From contig JAUYDJ010000163.1 in NCBI GenBank assembly GCA_030690025.1, forward strand, positions 1 through 11,867: 11,867 bases of DNA, read 5' to 3'. Origin of the DNA: Chloroflexota bacterium. GTDB lineage: Bacteria > Chloroflexota > Dehalococcoidia > Dehalococcoidales > JAUYDJ01. Of this stretch, positions 1 to 6,185 are shown one piece after another. The translations under genes were made by a program, and so were the position numbers. Numbering within the stretch: position 1 is the stretch's first letter; every line of letters starts with the position of its first letter. Under the pieces are notes generated by a model that searched no databases, was not told the DNA's origin, and saw only the letters and a program-made list of their open reading frames with translations.

Positions 1-37
1 ATCGGTGCCTTCAACGAGGGCAGAAAGGAAATCCGGG

Positions 38-1225
38 GTGTCCATATCTGACCGCGTCCGTAAAGGCATGACCGAGGGGTCGTGGATACGGCGCATGTTC
101 GAAGAAGGGAATATCCTCAAGAAGCGCTACGGCGCGGAGAATATCTTCGACCTCACCCTGGGTAACCCGGTGATGGAGCCGCCGGAGGAGTTCCGGCAGG
201 AGCTGCGGCGGCTGGCGGAGCACCCGTTGCCGGGGATGCACCGCTACATGGAAAACGCCGGCTATGCTGAGACGAGGGCCGCGGTAGCGGCACAATTGGC
301 CCTGGAGACTAGCATCCATTTTACGCAAAAGGACATCATCATGACCTGCGGCGCGGCCGCCGCCCTGAATATCGCACTGAAGACCATACTGAACCCGGGG
401 GAGGAAGTGATTGTCTTCGCACCTTACTTCGTGGAATACCGCCACTATATTGATAACCACAACGGGGTGTTGAAGGTGCTGCCGGGAGACGAGCGGTTTA
501 TCCCCCGGCTGGATGCGCTTGAGGCTGCCATCGGGCCGAAGACCCGGGCGGTGCTGATTAACTCGCCCAACAATCCCACCGGCGTGGTCTACAGTGAAGA
601 TTTCGTACACAGGTTAGGCCAGTTGCTCGACGCCAAAGAGGCGCAGTTCAAGACGAGCATTTTTCTCCTCAGCGATGAGCCATACCGCAAGATTATCTAC
701 GATGGCCTGAAATACCCCCCAATCTGGCACCATCACAAGCAGAGTATCGTGGGCACATCGCACTCCAAAGACCTGGCCTTGCCCGGTGAACGCATTGGCT
801 ACGCCGCCATACACCCCGACTGCCACCAGCGGGATGAGCTGGTGGACGGTTTCATCTTTTGCAACCGGGTGCTGGGGTATGTGAATGCCCCGGCGCTGAT
901 GCAGCATATCGTTAAGCATTTGCAGTCGGTGACCGTGTCCATCGCCGAGTACCAGCGGAAGCGCGACTTTCTATACCAGGGGCTGGTGGGGATGGGCTAT
1001 TCGATAGTGAAGCCGCAGGGGGCCTTCTACATGTTCCCGAAGTCGCCGCTCGCCGATGACGTGGCTTTTGTGAAGGAACTACAGCAGTGGGGAGTGCTGG
1101 CCGTGCCTGGCATCGGTTTTGGCACGCCGGGTTACTTCCGCATATCATACTGCGTTGACGACCGTACTCTGGAGGGCTGCCTGGCCGGTTTCCGGAAAGC
1201 GGCGGAAAAGTTCAAGCTGGGTTAG
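38..1225 (+). CDS. Class I/II PLP-dependent aminotransferase
   Basis: A cytosolic fold-type I transaminase that moves an amino group between an amino acid and a 2-oxo acid using pyridoxal phosphate. The open frame reaches back to a GTG at position 5. I choose GTG 38 because AAGGA (25-29) sits 8 bases upstream and the protein then begins with SISDRVRKGM, as I recall for the family. This gives 395 residues, a normal length. Numbered from that start, NNPTG is at 178-182, DEPY at 213-216, the Schiff-base lysine at K244 in SHSKDLALPGERIGY, and a candidate carboxylate-binding arginine at R368 in YFRIS. All key residues are present, so the gene looks intact. The amino-acid substrate is not evident. 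It is separated from the thioesterase downstream by a palindrome cluster, so it is probably its own transcription unit or the end of one that begins outside the window. Confidence 0.93.
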   Translation: MSISDRVRKGMTEGSWIRRMFEEGNILKKRYGAENIFDLTLGNPVMEPPEEFRQELRRLAEHPLPGMHRYMENAGYAETRAAVAAQLALETSIHFTQKDIIMTCGAAAALNIALKTILNPGEEVIVFAPYFVEYRHYIDNHNGVLKVLPGDERFIPRLDALEAAIGPKTRAVLINSPNNPTGVVYSEDFVHRLGQLLDAKEAQFKTSIFLLSDEPYRKIIYDGLKYPPIWHHHKQSIVGTSHSKDLALPGERIGYAAIHPDCHQRDELVDGFIFCNRVLGYVNAPALMQHIVKHLQSVTVSIAEYQRKRDFLYQGLVGMGYSIVKPQGAFYMFPKSPLADDVAFVKELQQWGVLAVPGIGFGTPGYFRISYCVDDRTLEGCLAGFRKAAEKFKLG

Positions 1226-1266
1226 CTTTATATTGACCTCACCCCCTTTATCCCCTTCAGGGTAAA

Positions 1267-1290
1267 CCCCTCTCCTAAGAAGGAGAGGGG
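1267..1290. repeat. Palindrome 1 of a three-hairpin intergenic cluster
   Basis: A perfect 10-bp inverted repeat, cccctctcct (1267-1276) and aggagagggg (1281-1290), with loop aaga. It follows a C-rich stretch with pyrimidine runs. Intergenic palindromes of this CCCCTCTCC...GGAGAGGGG kind recur in many bacterial genomes as REP-like elements. I see only one copy here, so the dispersed nature is inferred. Confidence 0.6.
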
Positions 1291-1299
1291 GAGAGTAAA

Positions 1300-1330
1300 A
1301 AAGAGAGGGGGCTTTCAGCCCCCTCTCTTT
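1300..1330. terminator. Strong GC-rich hairpin, probable terminator after the aminotransferase
   Basis: A perfect 14-bp stem (1300-1313 with 1317-1330) around the loop ttc, with arms built on agagaggggg and cccccctctct-like runs. It is flanked by A-runs on the left and by TTTAAAATACTTT on the right. It could therefore stop transcription from the left and, less strongly, from the right. The stem is far above chance and lies 75 bases past the aminotransferase stop. The T-tract is interrupted, so termination efficiency is uncertain. Confidence 0.6.
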
Positions 1331-1339
1331 AAAATACTT

Positions 1340-1356
1340 TCCCGATACCATCGGGA
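1340..1356. repeat. Palindrome 3, CCCGAT-ATCGGG core
   Basis: A perfect 7-bp stem, tcccgat and atcggga, with loop acc. Exactly the same arms recur at 1917-1923 and 1927-1933 inside the MITE-like element, there with loop aaa. This links the two intergenic spacers to one repeat family. Confidence 0.6.
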
Positions 1357-1448
1357 TAAAGAGGATAGGGTCAGGCATAAGAAACTAAGCAGGCTCAAGT
1401 GCAGTCGAAAGCAATGGGACTTTCCTGGCAAACCTGGCGGTGAGAAAT

Positions 1449-1859
1449 ATGGAGAAAAGCGACACGGACAACATAGCGGAGCTCAAGGCGAAGGCCGCCG
1501 GTGAACCAATCGCCGACTTTTTGAAGATGCGGCTGGTGGAGCTTTCTCCCGGCTATGCTAAAGTGGCCATGAAGCTGAGACCGGAATACCAGAACTTTAA
1601 CGGGCTGGTCTTCGGCGGGGTTATCATGGCTATCGCCGACCAGGCGTTTGCCTATGCTTCCAATTCGCTCTCTTATCCCAGCTATGCCTCCCAGTTTAAT
1701 ATCCATTTTATTTCTGGTCCGGAGGCAAATGACGAGCTTACCGCCGAGTGCCGGGTGGTGAAGAGCGGAAGACGCGTGGGTATCTCGGAGATGACGGTGA
1801 CCAATCAAGCGGGCAAGCTCATCGCCCGGGCCACCGGCACGACTATTCCGGTGAGCTAG
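1449..1859 (+). CDS. PaaI-like hotdog-fold acyl-CoA thioesterase
   Basis: A small single-domain hotdog protein expected to hydrolyse acyl- or aryl-CoA thioesters in the cytosol as a multimer. I prefer ATG 1449 (136 residues) because GGTGAG (1439-1444) precedes it. A GTG at 1440 would add three residues but has no ribosome binding site. The signature stretch is NFNGLVFGGVIMAIADQAFA. In PaaI-type enzymes this is usually N-x-x-G-x-x-H-G-G with an acidic residue on the following helix. Here that acidic residue is kept (D64 from ATG 1449), but the usual His before GG is Phe (FGG). The C-terminus, RATGTTIPVS, is typical of the family. It sits between two palindromic spacers, so it is probably expressed alone. 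It could recycle CoA for the ligases downstream, but that is only positional inference. Confidence 0.85.
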   Translation: MEKSDTDNIAELKAKAAGEPIADFLKMRLVELSPGYAKVAMKLRPEYQNFNGLVFGGVIMAIADQAFAYASNSLSYPSYASQFNIHFISGPEANDELTAECRVVKSGRRVGISEMTVTNQAGKLIARATGTTIPVS

Positions 1860-1904
1860 ATTGAGCGTAGATTTGGTTCGGTGTTGGCTGCAGTCGATTT
1901 GCAA

Positions 1905-1987
1905 TGTCATTGCGAGTCCCGATAAAATCGGGACGCGGCAATCTCAAGGATACAAGATGAGATTGCTTCGCTCCGCTCGCAATGACA
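1905..1987. repeat. MITE-like nested palindromic element, 83 bp
   Basis: The ends form a perfect 12-bp terminal inverted repeat, tgtcattgcgag (1905-1916) and ctcgcaatgaca (1976-1987). Inside are two more dyads: tcccgat/atcggga (1917-1923 and 1927-1933, loop aaa), and gcaatctca/tgagattgc (1938-1946 and 1958-1966). The whole element folds into a branched structure and has no coding capacity. The CATTGCGAG...GCAATCTC...CGCAATGAC pattern is a repeat type I recall from many anaerobe and metagenome genomes, where it behaves as a miniature mobile or REP-type element. A 71-codon open frame runs across it and is not credible. Confidence 0.8.
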
Positions 1988-2020
1988 CCAAATGTGGAGA
2001 GAATCCTGAGCGTAAACCAT

Positions 2021-2050
2021 TTGACAGCGCAAATTTTCTTATGGTAAACT
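2021..2050 (+). promoter_or_regulatory. Sigma70-type promoter upstream of the leader and ligase gene
   Basis: A perfect -35 box TTGACA (2021-2026), then 18 bases, then TAAACT (2045-2050, 4 of 6 to TATAAT). It lies immediately after the MITE-like element and about 210 bases before the acyl-CoA ligase start, which makes a long leader. A second candidate with an extended -10 (TGATATAAG, 2204-2212, with TTGATT at 2186-2191) lies closer to the gene. If that one were used, initiation would skip most of the leader. Confidence 0.55.
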
Positions 2051-2082
2051 ATCCCGTTGAGTCGTCGGTAAGGTGATATCGG

Positions 2083-2160
2083 ATGTCGAGAATGTTTGGC
2101 CGGCCAGAGATTAACGGGTTCATCTTTACCGGGCGCACCAGGGTGCGCTTGGGAGGTTGA
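2083..2160 (+). CDS. Possible 25-codon leader ORF
   Basis: ATG 2083 is preceded by AAGGTG (2070-2075) at a 7-base spacing, and the frame runs 25 sense codons to TGA 2158-2160. The peptide begins MSRMFGRPEINGF and ends GRTRVRLGG. It has five Arg, five Gly and three Phe and resembles nothing I know. Codons 17-22 overlap a small hairpin, gcgcac (2133-2138) with gtgcgc (2143-2148). The last codons, TTG GGA GGT, contain gggaggt (2151-2157), which is complementary to the 5' arm of the downstream terminator. This geometry fits a regulatory leader peptide, but an ORF this short can arise by chance. Confidence 0.3.
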   Translation: MSRMFGRPEINGFIFTGRTRVRLGG

Positions 2161-2213
2161 ATAGAAAGCTCGATATTTGGTCGCCTTGATTTATTGAGGA
2201 ATCTGATATAAGT

Positions 2214-2237
2214 ACCTCCCAGATCGGGAGGTTTCTT
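2214..2237 (+). terminator. Intrinsic terminator-like hairpin in the ligase leader
   Basis: A 7-bp GC-rich stem, acctccc (2214-2220) and gggaggt (2226-2232), loop agatc, followed directly by TTTCTT. It lies before the ligase start on the coding strand, so it would cut short transcripts from promoter 2021-2050 rather than end an upstream gene. A second copy of the 3' arm, gggaggt at 2151-2157, could pair with acctccc instead and block the terminator. Confidence 0.5.
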
Positions 2238-2260
2238 AATTATAGAGGGCCTGTAGTTTA

Positions 2261-4174
2261 GTGTTGAACAAAGCGATGGCAGTGGACAATCTGGATACCA
2301 TTCCCAAGCTCATCCGCTACAACTCTGAAAAGTGGGGCAGCCGGACGGCTATGTGCATGAAGCAGTTCGGCATCTGGCAGCGATATACCTGGCAGGAATA
2401 CTACCAGGCCATCAAGTACTTCTCGCTGGGCTTGCTCAGCCTGGGCCTGGAGCCGGGAGATGTGGTCTGCATCATTGGTGATAATGAGCCGGAATGGTTC
2501 TGGGGCGAGTTCGCCACGCAGGCGGCGGGGGGTATTGTCACCGGCGCCTTCGTTGATTCCATCCCTTCCGAGGTGAAGTATATCGCCTCTCACTCCGATG
2601 CTAAGTTTGCTATTGTGAATGACCAGGAACAGACGGACAAGTTCCTGGAGATACGAAATGAGCTGCCGCTGCTGAAGAAGGTCATCTACTGGGACCCCAA
2701 GGGCCTGCGTAACTATGACGACCCCATTCTTATCAGTTTCCGCGAGGTCACTGAGATGGGCTTGGAGTATGAGAAGAGCCACCCCGGCCTTTTTGAACAG
2801 AATGTGGACAAGGGCAAGGGTAGCGACGTGGCCTTTATTTACTACACCTCGGGGACTACCGGTCTGCCCAAGGGGGCTATCCTGACCCACCGCGCGTTGA
2901 TTACCACTGCCCGCGGCTTCATCAGCCGCTATCCTTTGAACGAAAACGATGACCTGATTTCCAACTTTCCGGCGGCCTGGGTGGGCGACAGCTACTTTGC
3001 CACCATCCCGCACCTGCTGACCGGCGCCCGGCTCAACTTTCCCGAAGAGCCGGAGACGGTGGCCGCGGATACCCGTGAGGTGGGGCCGAACTTTGTTATC
3101 TACGGCCCGCGCCAGTGGGAAGGCCTGGTCAGTGAAATCCAGGTCAAGATTATCGATGCTTATCCTCTGAAGCGGTTTGCCTATCACCTGTTCTTACCCG
3201 TAGGCCACAAGATAGCCGACTTCAATTTCAAGAACCAGACCCCGGGTCTATTCTGGCGGGCGCTTCACGGGATAGCCTATCTGCTTCTCTTCCGTCCCCT
3301 CAAGGACCGGCTGGGATTGGGCAAGGTGAGGGTTGCTGTGACGGGAAGCTCGGTGTTGAGCCTGGATACCTTCCGGCTAATTCATGCCCTGGGCATTGAG
3401 CTGAGGCAAAACTACGCCAGCACGGAGGCGGGTTTCATTTCCTCTCACGGCAAGGGGGAGATTGCCTACGAGAGCGTGGGCCGGCCGGCGGTGGGCACCG
3501 AGGTCAGGGTAATGGACAGCGGGGAGCTGCTGGTAAGAAGCGACTGCATGTTCACCGGATACCTCAAAGCCCCGGAAAAGACCGCCCAGACGCTGATTGA
3601 CGGCTGGTGCCACACCGGGGATGCCGTCTATGTTAATGATAACGGGCACCTGATATTCATGGACCGGCTGGAGCACCTGGGTGAGCTGCGTTCCGGTATC
3701 AAATACGCGCCACAGTATATCGAGGGCAGGCTCAGGTTCAGTCCCTACATACGTGATGCCATGGTGGTGGGTGGCAAGGATAAAGAGTTTGTCTCGGCGA
3801 TAATCAACATCGACTTTACCATGGTAGGCAAGTGGGCGGAGCGTAACCATATTGCCTATACCACTTTTGTTGACCTGTCGCAGAAGGACGAAGTCGCTCG
3901 GTTGGTCGAGAAAGACCTGGCGCGGGTAAACGGCTATCTGCCGGAGTCGGCCCGGGTGAGAAAATTCGTGCTGCTCCACAAGGAGTTCGACCCGGATGAG
4001 GCCGAGCTTACCCGGACGCGGAAGCTGCGCCGGGACTTCGTGGAGAAGCGTTATAAGGACCTGATTGACGCCATGTATAAAGAAGGCACGCAGGTGACGG
4101 TGGAAGCCCCGGTGACCTACCGGGATGGCCGCAAAGGGAGTGTCACCACCGATATTAAGGTCAGGAGTATTTAG
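2261..4174 (+). CDS. AMP-forming long-chain-type acyl-CoA ligase
   Basis: An ANL-superfamily ligase that activates a carboxylic acid to acyl-AMP and then acyl-CoA. It has 637 residues, in the range of long-chain fatty acyl-CoA synthetases. Visible motifs, numbered from GTG 2261, are the P-loop TSGTTGLPKG at 196-205, YASTEAG at 385-391, GWCHTGD at 448-454, and the hinge DR at 468-469. The C-terminal lysine region TRTRKLRR holds K588 as the likely catalytic lysine. GTG 2261 is kept because GAGGG (2245-2249) lies 11 bases before it. ATG 2276 is a plausible alternative that would remove five residues. It is the first gene of the transporter string, with its stop four bases before the livH start, so it is very likely co-transcribed with the importer. 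Acid specificity cannot be read off; long-chain or aryl acids are both possible. Confidence 0.92.
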   Translation: MLNKAMAVDNLDTIPKLIRYNSEKWGSRTAMCMKQFGIWQRYTWQEYYQAIKYFSLGLLSLGLEPGDVVCIIGDNEPEWFWGEFATQAAGGIVTGAFVDSIPSEVKYIASHSDAKFAIVNDQEQTDKFLEIRNELPLLKKVIYWDPKGLRNYDDPILISFREVTEMGLEYEKSHPGLFEQNVDKGKGSDVAFIYYTSGTTGLPKGAILTHRALITTARGFISRYPLNENDDLISNFPAAWVGDSYFATIPHLLTGARLNFPEEPETVAADTREVGPNFVIYGPRQWEGLVSEIQVKIIDAYPLKRFAYHLFLPVGHKIADFNFKNQTPGLFWRALHGIAYLLLFRPLKDRLGLGKVRVAVTGSSVLSLDTFRLIHALGIELRQNYASTEAGFISSHGKGEIAYESVGRPAVGTEVRVMDSGELLVRSDCMFTGYLKAPEKTAQTLIDGWCHTGDAVYVNDNGHLIFMDRLEHLGELRSGIKYAPQYIEGRLRFSPYIRDAMVVGGKDKEFVSAIINIDFTMVGKWAERNHIAYTTFVDLSQKDEVARLVEKDLARVNGYLPESARVRKFVLLHKEFDPDEAELTRTRKLRRDFVEKRYKDLIDAMYKEGTQVTVEAPVTYRDGRKGSVTTDIKVRSI

Positions 4175-4178
4175 AGAA

Positions 4179-5063
4179 ATGGCTGAGCTGCTGCAGTATT
4201 TGACGAGCGGGCTCGCGGTGGGGATGGTCTACGCGCTGGTGGCGCTGGGTTTCGTCCTGATATGGAAGTCCAGTAGTGTGGCCAATTTGGCGCTGGGCCA
4301 GCTGGTGCTGCTGTCGTCGTGGTTCACCTATGGGATGCTGGTGCAGGCCAAATTCCCCGCCTGGCTGGGTTTCCCGCTGGTGGTCCTCTTTGCGCTGGCC
4401 CTGGGCTGGATTATCGAGCGGTTTATCCTGCGCCCGCTTATCGCCCAGCCCATCCTGTCGCTAATCACGGTAACCCTCGGCGTGGCCTACTTTATTGAGG
4501 GTGTGGTCAGCTTTATCTGGCCGTGGAGCGTGGCCGCGCTGCCCCGCCTGTTCCCTACCGAACCCATCCGTTTCGCTGGAGCGGTGGTTTCCCAGGAATA
4601 CCTCTGGGTAACCTTTATCTCCCTGGTGGTATTCGGGTTGCTGACCATCTTTTTCAAGTACCACAAGATGGGTATTGCCATGCGGGCCACCGCCGACGAC
4701 CAACTGGCGGTGCAGGCCTGCGGCATCCCGGTAACGGTGATTTTCTCGCGCTCCTGGATGTTTGCCTGCGTGGTGGCGGCCGTTGGTGGGGTCCTTATCT
4801 CCAGCATCGGCGGCATCACCTACGGCCTGGTGGAGACCGGGCTGAAGGCTTTTTCCGTGGTGATTCTCGGCGGGCTGGACTCTTTCCTGGGCGCGATCAT
4901 TGCCGGGCCGATAATCGGGCTGGCGGAAAGCCTGGGCGGCGGCTATCTGACGCCCTTGACGTGGGCGGGCGTTAAGGATATTATACCCTTTATCATCATT
5001 ATTATCGTGATGCTTATCAAGCCCTACGGGCTGTTTGGCGAGACCCGCATAGAAAGGATATAG
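4179..5063 (+). CDS. livH: Liv/HAAT-type ABC importer permease, LivH-like
   Basis: One of the two membrane subunits of a hydrophobic-amino-acid-type ABC importer. The frame is open from 4125, but ATG 4179 is preferred. It follows AGGAG (4163-4167), avoids overlapping the ligase gene, and gives the usual start (MAELLQYLTSG). The protein is 294 residues, close to LivH size, with about eight hydrophobic segments. The cytoplasmic coupling loop is visible as GIAMRATADDQLAVQACGIP, and the C-terminus KPYGLFG is typical. ILGGLDSFLGAIIAGPIIGL is the conserved late membrane region. The stop codon abuts the ATG of the next gene. The gene name denotes family membership; the transported acid may not be a branched-chain amino acid, given the CoA ligases in the same string. 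Confidence 0.93.
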   Translation: MAELLQYLTSGLAVGMVYALVALGFVLIWKSSSVANLALGQLVLLSSWFTYGMLVQAKFPAWLGFPLVVLFALALGWIIERFILRPLIAQPILSLITVTLGVAYFIEGVVSFIWPWSVAALPRLFPTEPIRFAGAVVSQEYLWVTFISLVVFGLLTIFFKYHKMGIAMRATADDQLAVQACGIPVTVIFSRSWMFACVVAAVGGVLISSIGGITYGLVETGLKAFSVVILGGLDSFLGAIIAGPIIGLAESLGGGYLTPLTWAGVKDIIPFIIIIIVMLIKPYGLFGETRIERI

Positions 5064-6116
5064 ATGGGTCTACCCAGTGGCACTCGTAATTACACTTATG
5101 CGCAGGATATGGCGATTCTACGCACCAGGACGCACTGGGCGCTGTTTATCGGCTTTCTGGTGTTGCTCTTTGGCGCACCGCTGTATTTGAGCGGCTACTG
5201 GCTGGGCGTGGCCAACCTGATTGGCATTACCCTGATTGCCGCCACGGGACTAAACCTCCTGGTGGGGTATTGCGGGCAGCTATCCATCGGCCATGCCGGC
5301 TTCATTGCGGTTGGTGCCTATACGACGGCTATTTTTACTAACCGGCTGGAGCTGCCCTTTCTGGTGGGCCTTATCGGTGCCGGGGTGGTGGCTGGAATCG
5401 TCGGGCTTATCTTTGGTATCCCCTCGGTGCGGGTCAAGGGCTTTTATCTGGCCATTACCACCATTGCCGCCCAGTTCATCATTATCTGGGTTATCAATCA
5501 CTGGTCCTCGGTAACCGGCGGCTTTGTTGGTATAAAAGTGCCCTACGCTTCCATTGGCCCTCTGGTGTTCCGCAGCGAGTCAAGCCAGTTTTATCTCATC
5601 TTTACTATTGCCGTCATCTGCACCTTCTTTGCCAAGAACCTGGCGAGGACCAGGGTGGGGCGGGCGTTTATCGCGGTCAGAGACAACGACCTGGCGGCGG
5701 AAGTAATGGGCATCAATCTCTTTTACTACAAGCTACTTGCCTTCTTTATCGGTTGTTTCATGGCGGGTATAGCCGGCGCACTGCTGGCCCACTGGGTCGG
5801 CTTCATGAATGCCGAGCATTTTAGCCTGACCGAGTCGATACTGTACATTGGCATGATAATTATCGGTGGGTTGGGCACCACGCTCGGCCCCATCCTGGGG
5901 GTAGTGGTTATCCGGCTGCTGCAGCAGGTGTTGACCATACAACTGGTGCCTTTTCTGGAGGAGAGCCTGCCTTTACCCTCCGGATTTGCCACCGGGGTGA
6001 CCCCGATGTTATTCGGGCTGGCAATCATACTTTTCTTGATACTTGAGCCCAGGGGACTGGCCCACCGCTGGATGCTGTTTAAGTCGGCGTATCGCCTTTG
6101 GCCATTCTCATATTAA
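5064..6116 (+). CDS. livM: Liv/HAAT-type ABC importer permease, LivM-like
   Basis: The second membrane subunit, 350 residues with about eight to ten hydrophobic segments. The LivM hallmark GYCGQLSIGHAGFIAVGAYT is intact near residues 68-88. The coupling loop reads RVGRAFIAVRDNDLAAEVMGIN. ATG 5064 directly follows the livH stop TAG (5061-5063), and AGAAAGGA (5051-5058) is a well-placed ribosome binding site inside the end of livH, so translation is coupled. A hydrophilic N-terminus of about 20 residues (LPSGTRNYTYAQD) precedes the first helix. Within the string it pairs with livH to form the membrane channel served by LivF and LivG. Confidence 0.93.
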   Translation: MGLPSGTRNYTYAQDMAILRTRTHWALFIGFLVLLFGAPLYLSGYWLGVANLIGITLIAATGLNLLVGYCGQLSIGHAGFIAVGAYTTAIFTNRLELPFLVGLIGAGVVAGIVGLIFGIPSVRVKGFYLAITTIAAQFIIIWVINHWSSVTGGFVGIKVPYASIGPLVFRSESSQFYLIFTIAVICTFFAKNLARTRVGRAFIAVRDNDLAAEVMGINLFYYKLLAFFIGCFMAGIAGALLAHWVGFMNAEHFSLTESILYIGMIIIGGLGTTLGPILGVVVIRLLQQVLTIQLVPFLEESLPLPSGFATGVTPMLFGLAIILFLILEPRGLAHRWMLFKSAYRLWPFSY

Positions 6117-6140
6117 GAAGGAGGGCTCCAGTCCATGTAG
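6117..6140 (+). promoter_or_regulatory. Strong Shine-Dalgarno followed by a start-stop mini-ORF
   Basis: GAAGGAGGG (6117-6125) is followed after nine bases by ATG TAG (6135-6140), a start codon with an immediate stop. A second strong site, AAGGAGG (6174-6180), then serves the binding-protein gene at 6186. The first site has no gene of its own. It may load or hold ribosomes before livK, or be a relic. Confidence 0.35.
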
Positions 6141-6185
6141 TACGGTTCGGGGAAAAAAGATGTTTGGAATATTAAGGAGGCTAGG

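Noticed and set aside
1267..1356. CRISPR-like repeat cluster
   Set aside because: Three different palindromes with different arms and no regular spacers; REP-like, not CRISPR.
1861..2076. A 71-codon open frame after the thioesterase
   Set aside because: It runs through the palindromic element and the promoter, with no SD and no recognisable protein.
2050..2260. T-box or other known riboswitch
   Set aside because: I could not find the T-box AGGGTGGAACCGCG-type sequence or other conserved core; only the simple duplicate-arm logic is supported.
2258..3187. A 309-codon minus-strand open frame opposite the acyl-CoA ligase
   Set aside because: Complementary-strand artefact of the ligase codon pattern; no ribosome binding site or domain.
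4523..4975. A 150-codon plus-strand frame inside livH
   Set aside because: Out-of-frame reading of a gene with clear membrane segments; sequence is Gly, Arg and Pro rich as typical of such shadows.
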